Shown here piece by piece: positions 53,790-63,203 of a stretch of 64,000 nucleotides of DNA. Position 1 is the first letter of the stretch; each line of letters begins with the position of its first letter. The stretch is from assembly GCF_000422325.1 (NCBI RefSeq), contig NZ_AULO01000011.1:124001-188000 (forward strand), read 5' to 3'. The notes under the pieces were generated by a model. The model was not told where the DNA came from and made no database searches. It saw nothing but the letters and a program-made list of their open reading frames with translations. The translations under genes and the position numbers were made by a program. This stretch comes from Marinospirillum minutulum DSM 6287. Lineage in GTDB: Bacteria; Pseudomonadota; Gammaproteobacteria; Pseudomonadales; Halomonadaceae.

Positions 53790-54863
53790 TTATTTTTTAT
53801 CTTTAAAATACTCTAAACCCCAAACCATTTCTTGAGAACTGGCAGTTAGCATATCGTTCACTATTGCTTGGTAAATGGCTGGTTTGGCCTGCATTTCATA
53901 GGTTACAGTGCTGTCAGAGCTTGACGAACCACCAGCTACAGCGCTTAACATGCCCATCGTGTTTTTAAACCCTGAAACTGCCTTATCCGTGGTTGAAGTA
54001 GCCTCTAGCGTTTCACCAAAAGCCCTTACTCCCTGATAGGGGTTATCTGTTGCTAAAGTAAAATACAACTCTTTACCTTTAGGGCTAATAGCAAGGAGTC
54101 CAGTCCTGCCTGGGTGTAGGTGAATATTCTGCCCAGTACTTACTTTAGCATTGGCATAAACTGAGTTGGTTTCGAATCGTTTACCTGCTTTGGCGGATGA
54201 ATCAAACGAGCTGTAATCTACTACATAAGAAACGTGTAACAGTGTTACGCCCATATCACTTGCCACTTTAGGTAAACAAAGGCTTTGAAATAAAGGGTCG
54301 AGCTGCTTACACATAAAAGTTTCTTCTAATAAAGGTAAGCCTGTGGGTGAATAAATAGGGTATTGCTTAAGGTCGGCTTTATTATCTACAAACATTTTTT
54401 TCATGGCTTTAAGCGCTGATTCACTTTGGCCATTTTCACGCTTTTCTAATTTTTGAAATTCTTTATTAGCTGTTACTTTATCTAAAGGTAAAAGATTAAA
54501 GCCTTGTACGGTTAAACCTTGGCTAAAATTACGATAAGCGTTATCTGTAATTTGCTGCATTAGTTCTGAATCCACACCCGTTAAGGTTGTTTTTATGGTT
54601 GCGCTAGCGCTTGCTTTACCTCTACTACCCCAGCGACCTTTATCTGCTGCAGTTTGGGTTCGTTTGCCTTCTGTTACGAATAGCACACGAAAAGAAGCGA
54701 TGGCGATTGGTTGATCTGCTTTTATACCAGCCGGATTACCACTGGTTTGAAAAGAAGGTTTTTCGCCTGAATCTTTAGTAGATGGTAGGGTTTGATTGCC
54801 GCCACAACCTACAAGTGAAGCAGTTATTGCTGCAGCTATTAGTAATTTCTTATAGTTTCTCAT
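53790..54863 (-). CDS. Putative lipoprotein of unknown function
   Basis: A 357-residue protein. A signal peptide with lipobox LVGC (residues 17-20) precedes a Ser/Gly/Asn-rich linker, so it is a predicted outer- or inner-membrane lipoprotein. The body is rich in beta structure (e.g. VLFVTEGKRTQ, GRTGLLAISPKGKELYFTL) and includes ASATIKTTLTG. No domain I recognise. It is convergent with the HMA gene and divergent from the kinase gene at 54972. Function cannot be given. Confidence 0.75.
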   Translation of the reverse strand: MRNYKKLLIAAAITASLVGCGGNQTLPSTKDSGEKPSFQTSGNPAGIKADQPIAIASFRVLFVTEGKRTQTAADKGRWGSRGKASASATIKTTLTGVDSELMQQITDNAYRNFSQGLTVQGFNLLPLDKVTANKEFQKLEKRENGQSESALKAMKKMFVDNKADLKQYPIYSPTGLPLLEETFMCKQLDPLFQSLCLPKVASDMGVTLLHVSYVVDYSSFDSSAKAGKRFETNSVYANAKVSTGQNIHLHPGRTGLLAISPKGKELYFTLATDNPYQGVRAFGETLEATSTTDKAVSGFKNTMGMLSAVAGGSSSSDSTVTYEMQAKPAIYQAIVNDMLTASSQEMVWGLEYFKDKK

Positions 54864-54971
54864 GTGTTTTCCCCATAAAGAGCAGATTTAATAGCCAATA
54901 ATATAAGGCGAAATTAAAAGTCACTCTATCCCCCTGAATAGGGGGGTTAAAGCAGGCTAGTTGTTTTATAA

Positions 54972-57095
54972 TTGAAAAAAACTACAGAGAAAACTAGCTT
55001 GCTTAGATTACGCTTATATTCAGGTTTACTGTTTTTATTACTAGCGCTAGTGTTGGTGATTACTAGTGCGCTAATGCTGCCAGAAACTGCTTGGCAGTTT
55101 TCTGTTACTGAGCAGCAGCTTTTGCAGGTTAAAAAGCCAGATCAAACACCATTCACTGTGGTTAGTTTTCATGCGGGTGAAGAAAGTTTTCCAGCTTCTT
55201 TTCATTTAGCACTAGAAGAGCCTGACACACTAGAAACTTACCAAGAGTTTAATAGTTTAATGGCACTAAATAGCCAATTATTAAGCCATTTAAAACAGCA
55301 AAACTTAACCATGTTGTTAAGTAATACCAGTGTTGAAAAATTAGAGGCTAAATCACGCAGATTAAAAGACTTGCCTGCAATGTTTTGGTTGCAAATTACT
55401 TGTGGAAGCTTGGGCTTTTTAATTTGTGTGCTTATTAAAAGTGTACGCCCTAACTATCAAGGGGTTAACGCCTTTGTTTTAACGGGTTTTAGTTATTTAT
55501 TATTTACTTTTGCGGCTGCTGTTTATAGCACCCGAAATTTTTTAATTGATGGGCAGTTGTTTCATGCCTTGTCTTTGCTTAACCATGCTGGCGCTATGCT
55601 ATTTTCTGCCTCTTTAACTGCATTTTTGTGGAGCTACCCACGGGCGATTACTAAATATGCAATTAGCCTCTTTGCCTACTTGGTTTTTGCCGCCAATTTG
55701 TTGGTCGATGGTTTTCAGCTTACCCAAGGGCCAGCAACGGGTTCTTATTTATGGGTGTTTAGCCTGTTTTTATTTGGCTTATTAGGCTCGTTTGTGCAGT
55801 GGTGGTTGGCACGCAACAAGCCTTTAGATAGGGGCGCTGTGCGTTGGATGTTGCTGTCTATTTATGCTGGTACAGTATTTTTTGCAGGGGGCATCATGTT
55901 GCCTATTTTACTGCAAATGCCGCCTTTAGCTTCACAAGGCTTAATGTTTACTACTTTTTTGCTGATGTATGGTGGCTTGGCCTTAGGTGTGTTGCGTTAC
56001 CGTTTATTCGATTTAGAACGCTGGTGGTTTTCTATTTGGGCTTGGTTTTTGGGTGGCGTGGCTATTTTGTTAATGGATCTGCTCTTGGCAAGTTTTTTAA
56101 CCCTTTCTAATGCTTCAGCCTTGGCTTTGGCAACGGCAGTGGTGGGCTGGTTATATTTTCCGCTGCGTCAGTGGGCTTGGCACCGCATTAGTTTTCGTAA
56201 GGGCTTGGCAATAGAGGCTTGGTTGCCCAAGGCGGTTGCTAGGCTGGTGAATGTAAAAACATTATTGCAGTTAGAAAATGCTTGGCAGCAAAGTTTACAA
56301 GCTTTATTTCAACCGCTCATTGTTAATTATGACGCTGTGACTAGGCAGGACATTAGAATTTTAAATAATGGTTTGCAATTAGCTTTGCCTAGCATAACGC
56401 AAGAAAGCAGCTTAACTATTCAAAATGCGGGGCAGGGGCAGCGTTTATTTACTAAAAACGACATTAAAAATGCCCAAACATTGTTTGCCATGTATCAATT
56501 AACGGCTAAAGCTTTAGTGGCAAAAACGGAAGGGGCTAATAATGAGCGTGATCGTATTAGGCAAGACATTCACGATGATTTGGGTGCTAAGTTATTAAGT
56601 ATTTTACATTCTGCTAAAGAACCACGCCCAGCCCAGCTAGCAAAAGAAGCCTTGAATGATTTAAGAAACTTGTTACAAAGTATAGAAATCGAGCCTATTG
56701 ATCTTGGTTATGCCCTAGCGCACTGGCAAAGGGAAGCAAGGGAAAGAGTGCCTGAAGGGGTGCAGCTAAGTTGGGAAGAAACACTGTCTGACCAGCTAGT
56801 AGAATTGCAGCCAGAGTTCTTTTCGCACTTAACGCGAGCACTAAGGGAATGTTTAACCAATGCGTTGCGCCATGCAAAAGCCAGCCAAATTAGCGTTGTG
56901 ATAGCCCTAGATGAAAAACTAACTATTTTAGTGACTAATAATGGTGTGAACTCAACCGCTAATCCGCCGTTAGCAGGCAGGGGCAGTGATATTTTAAAAA
57001 GCCGTTGCCAAAGTTTGGGTGGAAGTTTTCACAGCCAGCAACTAGGCACAAGTTGGCAGGCTAAGATTAGTATTCCAATTTCTTGCCTGAACTAA
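54972..57095 (+). CDS. Membrane sensor histidine kinase, HisKA_3 type
   Basis: A 707-residue sensor. The best start is TTG at 54972; no ATG or clear ribosome-binding site is nearby, so the exact start is uncertain. A first helix (15-35), a periplasmic stretch to about 130, and about seven helices (130-370) come before an HATPase kinase. IRQDIHDDLGAK (His534) is the HisKA_3 phospho-acceptor, and ALRECLTNALRHAKAS near 630 is its N box. It is convergent with a LuxR-type response regulator with 29 bp overlap. NarX/DegS-like, ligand unknown. Confidence 0.8.
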   Translation: MKKTTEKTSLLRLRLYSGLLFLLLALVLVITSALMLPETAWQFSVTEQQLLQVKKPDQTPFTVVSFHAGEESFPASFHLALEEPDTLETYQEFNSLMALNSQLLSHLKQQNLTMLLSNTSVEKLEAKSRRLKDLPAMFWLQITCGSLGFLICVLIKSVRPNYQGVNAFVLTGFSYLLFTFAAAVYSTRNFLIDGQLFHALSLLNHAGAMLFSASLTAFLWSYPRAITKYAISLFAYLVFAANLLVDGFQLTQGPATGSYLWVFSLFLFGLLGSFVQWWLARNKPLDRGAVRWMLLSIYAGTVFFAGGIMLPILLQMPPLASQGLMFTTFLLMYGGLALGVLRYRLFDLERWWFSIWAWFLGGVAILLMDLLLASFLTLSNASALALATAVVGWLYFPLRQWAWHRISFRKGLAIEAWLPKAVARLVNVKTLLQLENAWQQSLQALFQPLIVNYDAVTRQDIRILNNGLQLALPSITQESSLTIQNAGQGQRLFTKNDIKNAQTLFAMYQLTAKALVAKTEGANNERDRIRQDIHDDLGAKLLSILHSAKEPRPAQLAKEALNDLRNLLQSIEIEPIDLGYALAHWQREARERVPEGVQLSWEETLSDQLVELQPEFFSHLTRALRECLTNALRHAKASQISVVIALDEKLTILVTNNGVNSTANPPLAGRGSDILKSRCQSLGGSFHSQQLGTSWQAKISIPISCLN

Positions 57096-57714
57096 CCAAG
57101 CCTAGCTCATAGGCTTTTAAGGTTGCATCGGCACGGTTATTCACTTGCAGCTTTTTATACACCTGTTTTAAGTAGCCTGCCGCCGTGTGATGAGAAATAG
57201 CCAGTAAGTTAGCAGCATCAGGCACATTGTAACCCTTGGCAATTAGGCTAAGTATTTGTTCTTCTCTTGGTGACAAACTGGCGGTTAAGTCTTTTTCAGG
57301 CCTAAAGGCTTGCAGCATTTTTTTAGCTACAGCCGGTGACAAGGGCGGCTTGCCTAATAAAATGCCTTTTAAGTGCTCTGCTACCTGCTCAGTGCTTTCA
57401 CTTTTTAAAATGTAGCCATCCGCACCGTATTTAAGTGCGGTAAACAAGTATTCAGACGCATCAAAAATGCTAGTCACTACGCAGTAACAGGCTTCATCTT
57501 GTTGTTTTATTAGCTTTAAAGCATCTAATCCAGAACCATCAGGTAACCCAATATCAAGCAAGGCAAGCTTGTATTGATTAGTCTTTAGTAAATCTAAAGC
57601 TTCAGTTAAAGTAGCTGCGGTGTGAATTTCATCGCTAGTAAAATGGCTTTGTACCATGCCTTCTAGCCAGGCTTTTACATCGGGAAGGTCTTCTAAAATA
57701 AGTATTTTATGCAT
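57067..57714 (-). CDS. NarL/LuxR-family response regulator
   Basis: The ATG at 57714 gives 215 residues; a TTG 18 nt upstream is the longer option, and neither has a clear Shine-Dalgarno. The receiver domain has Asp54 in LALLDIGLPDGSG and Lys in GYILKSES. The C-terminal LuxR HTH is LSPREEQILSLIAKGYN and VNNRADATLKAYE. It is convergent with its likely kinase, overlapping its 3' end by 29 bp. It is preceded on its own strand by an HMA gene fragment. Confidence 0.85.
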   Translation of the reverse strand: MHKILILEDLPDVKAWLEGMVQSHFTSDEIHTAATLTEALDLLKTNQYKLALLDIGLPDGSGLDALKLIKQQDEACYCVVTSIFDASEYLFTALKYGADGYILKSESTEQVAEHLKGILLGKPPLSPAVAKKMLQAFRPEKDLTASLSPREEQILSLIAKGYNVPDAANLLAISHHTAAGYLKQVYKKLQVNNRADATLKAYELGLVSSGKKLEY

Positions 57715-57731
57715 TAGGGTAGACTTAACCA

Positions 57732-57812
57732 AAAGAAGCCGTTGTAGCCAGTGGCTTTAAGCTAGCTGTGCACGGTGAAGATGGTAATTGCTGTGGTGGT
57801 TGCGGTAGCTAG
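57732..57812 (+). pseudogene. Duplicated 3' end of the HMA-CCGGCG gene
   Basis: The frame reads KEAVVASGFKLAVHGEDGN then CCGGCGS and a stop, only one residue different (K for N) from the end of the 53474 gene (KEAVVASGFNLAVHGEDGN). It has no start. It is a 27-codon fragment, so a duplication of the HMA end was inserted between the response regulator and the EAL gene. The TAG (57810) shares the CTAG with the EAL stop. Confidence 0.85.
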
Positions 57813-58564
57813 AAGCGCACTTCTGGCAAGCTTTCAAATGCAGGCCTTGCAAAGTAGTAGCCTTGCATCAGCTCTATGCCTGCATTTTTAAGCCACAAAA
57901 ACTCTTCTTCGGTTTCTATACCTTCTGCTAAGGGGCGAATGCCCAAGTCTTTAAACATGCTCAAGCAGTTTTTAATTATGTGCTGACGAGCTTTGTTGCT
58001 AGCTATACCACGAATAAGTTCCATATCTAGCTTTATTATGTCGGTTTGAAAATCTGCCAGTAAATTCAAGCCTGAATAGCCTGAACCAAAGTCATCTGTG
58101 GCAGTTTTAAAGCCAAGTGATTGATAATATTCAACTACTGTACGTATGTGCTTGTTATCTTCCAGCTTTTCTACTTCTGTAAATTCAAACATAATGTTTT
58201 CAGTTGGGAAGTTGTACTTATGTGCTGCTTCTAAGGTGGTTCTTATGCAGCGTTCTGGCTTATAAATGGCATTAGGTAAAAAGTTAATGCTTAACATACT
58301 GGTTATTTTTAATCTGGTTGCTAGCTCTATCGCTTTAATCCGACAAAGCTGATCAAAAATATAGCGGTTATCTTCATTAATTTGCGAAATAATGGAGTAG
58401 GCAGATTCATTATTTAAGCCTCTTACTAGGGCTTCATAGCCAAAAATTTCTTTAGTTTGGCAGTTAATAATGGGTTGAAATGCCATAGTAAAATCAAAGC
58501 CTAAGCCAGTAGCATCAGCACACTGGCTACATAAAAAGCGTTTTATTTCAATTTCATCGTTCAT
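57809..58564 (-). CDS. EAL-domain protein, probable cyclic-di-GMP phosphodiesterase
   Basis: A 251-residue stand-alone EAL protein. The catalytic YEALVRG near residue 45, ENIMFEFTEVEKLE near 123 and DDFGSGYSGLNLL near 157 are present, and EGIETEEE near 215 is the last Glu motif. It should hydrolyse cyclic-di-GMP; no sensor domain is attached. N-terminal FLCSQC (10-15) has two cysteines of unknown role. It lies 10 bp after a GGDEF-EAL gene and is probably co-transcribed with it. Confidence 0.85.
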   Translation of the reverse strand: MNDEIEIKRFLCSQCADATGLGFDFTMAFQPIINCQTKEIFGYEALVRGLNNESAYSIISQINEDNRYIFDQLCRIKAIELATRLKITSMLSINFLPNAIYKPERCIRTTLEAAHKYNFPTENIMFEFTEVEKLEDNKHIRTVVEYYQSLGFKTATDDFGSGYSGLNLLADFQTDIIKLDMELIRGIASNKARQHIIKNCLSMFKDLGIRPLAEGIETEEEFLWLKNAGIELMQGYYFARPAFESLPEVRF

Positions 58565-58574
58565 GGATATCTTC

Positions 58575-61046
58575 CTAGTTCAGCCACTGAGCATTATTGT
58601 TCCACTGCTCTAGCCAGAGTAAAAATTGGTCTTTAGGTAAGGGGCGGCTAATGCCATACCCCTGTACCCATTTGCAGCCTAATTCTTGTAAGCGTAGGCC
58701 GTGTTGTTGGGTTTCTACCCCTTCAGCTATAACTGCTAGTTTAAACGTATCTGCCATACTTATAACACCTTTGACTATAGCTAGGTCGTCTGCATCATCT
58801 ATTAAATTGCGTACAAAGCTTTGGTCTATTTTTAAGGTGTTTACTGGCAGGTGTTTAAGGTAGCTTAAAGAGGAATAACCTGTGCCAAAGTCATCAATAG
58901 AAATGAGTACGCCTTGTTTTCTTATTTGTAGTAAAACTTGTGATGTTTTTTCTAAGTCATCTACGGCAATATTTTCTAGTACTTCAATTTCTAGGTTATT
59001 AGGGTTAAGGTGGGGGTAGTCAATAAACACCTGTTTTAAGTTAGTTATAAAGTCTGGATCATGTAATAGGTTAGAGTCCATATTAATGCTAATTGGGCAG
59101 TTTATACCTGCTTGCTGCCATTCATTAAGTTGCTTGGCTGCATTTTGCATTACCCAATAGCTAACTTGTTGCATAATAGTGTGGTTACTAATATCTGGTA
59201 AAAACAACCCAGGTGCTAATAACCCTTTAACTGGGTGATTCCAACGTATAAGCGCTTCAGCACCTATAACCTGGTTAGTTTGGCTATTTATTTTAGGTTG
59301 GTAGTAGAGTTCAAATTCATTATTATCAAGTGCTTTTTGAACTTCTTTTGCCTTGGTTGATAAATTACGTAGGTTTAGATCCAGCTGTGGGTCAAAAACT
59401 TCAAAGCAGTTTTTACCTTGTTGTTTGGCTGCGTACATGGCTTGGTCTGCATGGCGTATTAACTGCTCTGTGTCGCTTGGGTCTTGGGGGTAGTAGGTAA
59501 CTCCTAGGCTTGCTGTAACCTTTACTATTTCATCATTAGCCAAGCTGCGTTTAGCGATAGTAGCTAATAGCTCGTTAAGTAGCGCCGTAGACTGCTGAAT
59601 GTTCTCAAGCTGGGTAAAAACTAAGATAAACTCATCCCCGCTTAATCTTCCAAACAGGTCTTCTGGCTTAAGCAGTCTTTTTATTCGCTTGGTTAATTCA
59701 ATTAATAGCTGATCCCCTGTTTCATGCCCATACTTGTCGTTTACTTTTTTAAAGCTATCTAAATCGAAATACACTACGGCAAGCTGGGTGTTTTGTGCAT
59801 CTGCTTGAATAATGGCTTGGCGTAATTGTTGCGTTATTAGCCGTTCATTAGGTAGGTTGGTTAGGGTGTCGTAGTGGGCAAGGTATTGCAGTTGTTTTTC
59901 GTTGTCTTTTATATGGGTAATATCAGCTGCTACTGCTAGGTAGTTGGTAATTTCTTTAGGGAATTTTTCATTGTAAATGGTGTTGACAGATAAAATAACA
60001 GCATAAGGTTCACCGTTACTTTTTGTGCTCCACAGCTCACCCTGCCAGTGGCCTGTATAAGCTAGCGCCTTTTTAATTTCTTGGTAGGTTTCTGTGTCTT
60101 GTTGGTTTGATTGGAGCCAGCTAGGGTTTTTACCTACCAGTTCGGCTTTTGTATAACCAGAAATACGCTCAAAGGCGTTGTTTAAATCAACGATTATTCC
60201 GTTTTGGTCGGTAATGATTATGGCATCGTAAGACTGTTCAAACACTGTTGCCGCTAGTTGCAGTTCTTGGAGGTGTTTTTCTTGAGTGAGGCTGTTCTTT
60301 TTTTCTCGCGAGTAACTGGCAAATAAACCAATAAAACCGAGCAGTGCAACACCAGAATGGGTTAGGAGCAGTTTGTATTTGTGTGAATTGTAATTGGCTA
60401 GGTAGGGTTCTAATAAAACAGAGGCAGCAATACCACCGCGCACCTCTCCAACCTTATAACCTTGGTGGGCGTGGCAGCTTAGGCATTCAGCTTTAACATA
60501 AAAAGGATGAATGCTTTTGAAATAGGCTTGGTTGTTAACTTCAACTAGTTCGGTAATAGGTTCTTTTTGGTTGGTAAAGCTGGCTAGTATTTTTTCTTCC
60601 CATGGATCGGCTTGATTCTTAGGGTTGATGGGGTTTCTGCTGATTAGCCGCGTTTTTATGCCTAGTTCTGTTACTGAGTGTTCTTGCAGATCACGAATTA
60701 AATAGGCGGGGTTTAATAGAGTTAGGGCTATACCTTCTTGGGTGGTTAGGTCTTTTAATGGGTGTACTAAATAAGGGTTGGAGTCTGTCCCTTGATTTGC
60801 AAAAACGTAAACGCCGCCCTTTTTTGCAGCCCAGCTTCTAAAGCTAATGTCTCTATTGACTGTAGCTTCTGCGGCAACGCTGGCATTTTTTAGGGTTTCT
60901 TGGTAGGCAGCGTTAATGTTATAAACGAGCGAAGCTAGAACGGCTAACACCCAAAAAAATTGAAGAAGTAAGTATTTTCTAATCATTAGAAGCTGTCTTT
61001 TAGGGCTGTTTTGCAAGAAAAATAGGAATCGGCCTAGGGCTTCCAT
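58575..61046 (-). CDS. Membrane heme-PAS-GGDEF-EAL cyclic-di-GMP protein
   Basis: An 823-residue protein. A start at the ATG 60 nt downstream (60986) is also possible. One helix (about 25-45) anchors a periplasmic Tll0287-like/DUF3365 domain with a c-type heme motif CLSCH near 188, then a second helix near 230. A PAS domain (about 265-380) precedes GGDEF with RLSGDEF near 474 (Ser in place of the first Gly). An EAL domain follows with GAEALIRW near 570, DDFGTGYSSL and EGVET. The EAL motif is complete; cyclase activity is uncertain with SGDEF, although SGDEF variants are known to work in some proteins. It may sense redox or gas through the heme. Confidence 0.88.
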   Translation of the reverse strand: MEALGRFLFFLQNSPKRQLLMIRKYLLLQFFWVLAVLASLVYNINAAYQETLKNASVAAEATVNRDISFRSWAAKKGGVYVFANQGTDSNPYLVHPLKDLTTQEGIALTLLNPAYLIRDLQEHSVTELGIKTRLISRNPINPKNQADPWEEKILASFTNQKEPITELVEVNNQAYFKSIHPFYVKAECLSCHAHQGYKVGEVRGGIAASVLLEPYLANYNSHKYKLLLTHSGVALLGFIGLFASYSREKKNSLTQEKHLQELQLAATVFEQSYDAIIITDQNGIIVDLNNAFERISGYTKAELVGKNPSWLQSNQQDTETYQEIKKALAYTGHWQGELWSTKSNGEPYAVILSVNTIYNEKFPKEITNYLAVAADITHIKDNEKQLQYLAHYDTLTNLPNERLITQQLRQAIIQADAQNTQLAVVYFDLDSFKKVNDKYGHETGDQLLIELTKRIKRLLKPEDLFGRLSGDEFILVFTQLENIQQSTALLNELLATIAKRSLANDEIVKVTASLGVTYYPQDPSDTEQLIRHADQAMYAAKQQGKNCFEVFDPQLDLNLRNLSTKAKEVQKALDNNEFELYYQPKINSQTNQVIGAEALIRWNHPVKGLLAPGLFLPDISNHTIMQQVSYWVMQNAAKQLNEWQQAGINCPISINMDSNLLHDPDFITNLKQVFIDYPHLNPNNLEIEVLENIAVDDLEKTSQVLLQIRKQGVLISIDDFGTGYSSLSYLKHLPVNTLKIDQSFVRNLIDDADDLAIVKGVISMADTFKLAVIAEGVETQQHGLRLQELGCKWVQGYGISRPLPKDQFLLWLEQWNNNAQWLN

Positions 61047-61246
61047 AGCAGGGTTTATTCTAACTCATGATTCATGCCATTGTTACACCGAATATCATGA
61101 TCTAACAACTAAAATCATTTATTTTTGACTGATTGCTTTATTTAACTATTTGTTACAGATTTGCCTTAGAATCCTGCTGGTTTCAGAAGTGGTGGTTTAA
61201 GCAGTTGGCTTGTCTGCTAGTCTGGTCGCTAGGGTTTGGAGGTAGG

Positions 61247-63184
61247 ATGCTGTTCTTAAATAAATTTAGGTGGGTGCTCTTTTTGGGCTTATTGTTTTTT
61301 TCGGCTCAAACCTTTGCCGCACCTGTTTTTGTGGGGAAAGATGTAGCTTATCAGTTGTATATTGATAATGAACATCAGCTAGACTTTGAAGGGTTTAGAG
61401 AACTTGTAAAGCAAGGTAATTTGCAAACACAGCATAAACCCTTGTCTAGGGGCTATGTTCGGCCTACTTTTTGGCTGCATTGGGTTTTTCCTGCCGAACA
61501 CTTTGTTAACCAAGACCAGTTACTGCTGATTACGCCTAACTTTGTAGATGAAGTAACTATTTATTACCGACCAGTGGGGGATTCTGCTGCTGAATGGGTT
61601 AAGCGGGAAGCTGGCGATCTTACACCTGGAATAAGAGGGGATTTAGACTACCGCTTCCCTGTATTCAAAATTCCACAAACCCAATCACCGCATTTAGGTT
61701 ACGAGTTTGTGGTGCGTATCAAAACAATTAGTACGGTAATTTTTGAAGCCAGTTTGTGGCAACCTCAAGCGTTTGTAGAGTACACGGCTAAACAAACCAG
61801 TTATTTAAGCTTTTATTTGGGCTTGGCTGCTATCTCAACTTTTTTGGCCGTTGTTTTAGCTTTTATTATACGATCTAGACTACTCTGGGCTGTTACGGGT
61901 TATTCGTCTGTCTACCTTCTTATTGCTTCTATTCAAGGCTATGTAACTTGGCTTCTGCCCAGTATTAATTTTCCTTTACAGCACTATTCAACGAATATTG
62001 CTTCGCTAGTTTCTTATGCGTTTTTAATCTGGGTAAGTGTAGAAGCTTTAAACCTTAAAACCTATTTGCCAAAAATTTATAAATTTATGTTAGGTTTTAT
62101 GTTGTTGGTTGTCTCTCAGGTGGCATTAACACCTTTAGATCTTTATGGTAAGGGTTTTGAAGTTCAAGGCATTATTTATTTAATAATTGCAATTGTATTT
62201 TTTATTAGCTTTTTTTATGTTTGGCATAAAGAAAAATATCGACCACTAACTTTACTGCTTGGTCTAAGCCCTTTTATTTGTTTTTTAGCTAGTTTTTTAT
62301 CTTTAGCAATTCTTTTAGGCTGGATTAGTTATGACCGGCGGATTTACTTAATTTGGCAATATGCACCAATTTTTAATACGCTTTTAGTCACTGTGCTGGC
62401 AGTTATGCGTTCTTATGAAGAAAAAGGATTACGGCAAGAGCATTTGTTAATGAAGCGAGAGTTGCAGATTGAGCGTGAAGCTGGCTTTCATCAAAGGCAA
62501 TTTATGGGTATGGTTTCACATGAATTTCGTACACCCTTAAGTGTTATCTCTATGGCAATACAAAATCTCTGCTTAATGAAGCAAGATGAACCCCAAGTAA
62601 CTCAGCGCTATCAGCGCATTCAAAAAGCGATAGACCGTTTGGTGCAATTAACCGATAACTGCCTAGCTGATTCACGCATTTCAGCTAAAGCCTTGAACTT
62701 AGAAAAAGAGCAAACAGATTGGGGACAACTTTTAGAAGAATCCTGCTCCTTAGCTTCACTTTCTGAGCAGCATGTTTTAAAAATATCCTTTGCAGGTAAG
62801 CCAATCAGTTTTACAGAGCTAGAGGATTACACTGTAATGGCTGACAAGGCTTTGTTACAAATTGCTTTGTCTAACCTGCTTGATAATGCCGTTAAGTACA
62901 CCCGCAAAGGGCAGATTCACGTGGATTTAAGTATAAAAAATAACCAATATTTTTTAAATGTTAAAGACCAAGGCGGTGGTATTGCGCCTGAGTTGATTGA
63001 ATTTTTGTTCGAACGTTACCAGCGTAACTTATCGCAAAAAAGTGAATGTTCCACAAGTACCAAAGGCTATGGTTTAGGTTTGTACGTTGCTTTACAAATT
63101 GTTAAAACACACGGTGGCGACTTGCAGTTAATTAAAAATACGCCTCAAGGCTGTACCTTTCAATTAAGCCTACCCAAGGTCTAA
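61247..63184 (+). CDS. 7TMR-DISM sensor histidine kinase
   Basis: The ATG at 61247 with GGAGG 5 nt upstream gives 645 residues starting with a signal peptide (LGLLFFSAQTFAAPVF); the longer frame to 61133 is not used. A periplasmic 7TMR-DISMED2 domain (30-180) precedes seven helices (about 190-390). HisKA MVSHEFRTPLS gives His425, and HATPase has DNAVKYTRKG near 545 and GYGLGLYVA near 610. These are carbohydrate or small-molecule sensors in other bacteria. It is 19 bp before the response regulator. Confidence 0.88.
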   Translation: MLFLNKFRWVLFLGLLFFSAQTFAAPVFVGKDVAYQLYIDNEHQLDFEGFRELVKQGNLQTQHKPLSRGYVRPTFWLHWVFPAEHFVNQDQLLLITPNFVDEVTIYYRPVGDSAAEWVKREAGDLTPGIRGDLDYRFPVFKIPQTQSPHLGYEFVVRIKTISTVIFEASLWQPQAFVEYTAKQTSYLSFYLGLAAISTFLAVVLAFIIRSRLLWAVTGYSSVYLLIASIQGYVTWLLPSINFPLQHYSTNIASLVSYAFLIWVSVEALNLKTYLPKIYKFMLGFMLLVVSQVALTPLDLYGKGFEVQGIIYLIIAIVFFISFFYVWHKEKYRPLTLLLGLSPFICFLASFLSLAILLGWISYDRRIYLIWQYAPIFNTLLVTVLAVMRSYEEKGLRQEHLLMKRELQIEREAGFHQRQFMGMVSHEFRTPLSVISMAIQNLCLMKQDEPQVTQRYQRIQKAIDRLVQLTDNCLADSRISAKALNLEKEQTDWGQLLEESCSLASLSEQHVLKISFAGKPISFTELEDYTVMADKALLQIALSNLLDNAVKYTRKGQIHVDLSIKNNQYFLNVKDQGGGIAPELIEFLFERYQRNLSQKSECSTSTKGYGLGLYVALQIVKTHGGDLQLIKNTPQGCTFQLSLPKV

Positions 63185-63203
63185 ATTTTAACTAAAAAGT
63201 AGG

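Noticed and set aside
61133-61246. Longer N-terminus for the 7TMR kinase
   Set aside because: The ATG at 61247 has GGAGG at the right distance and begins a signal peptide.
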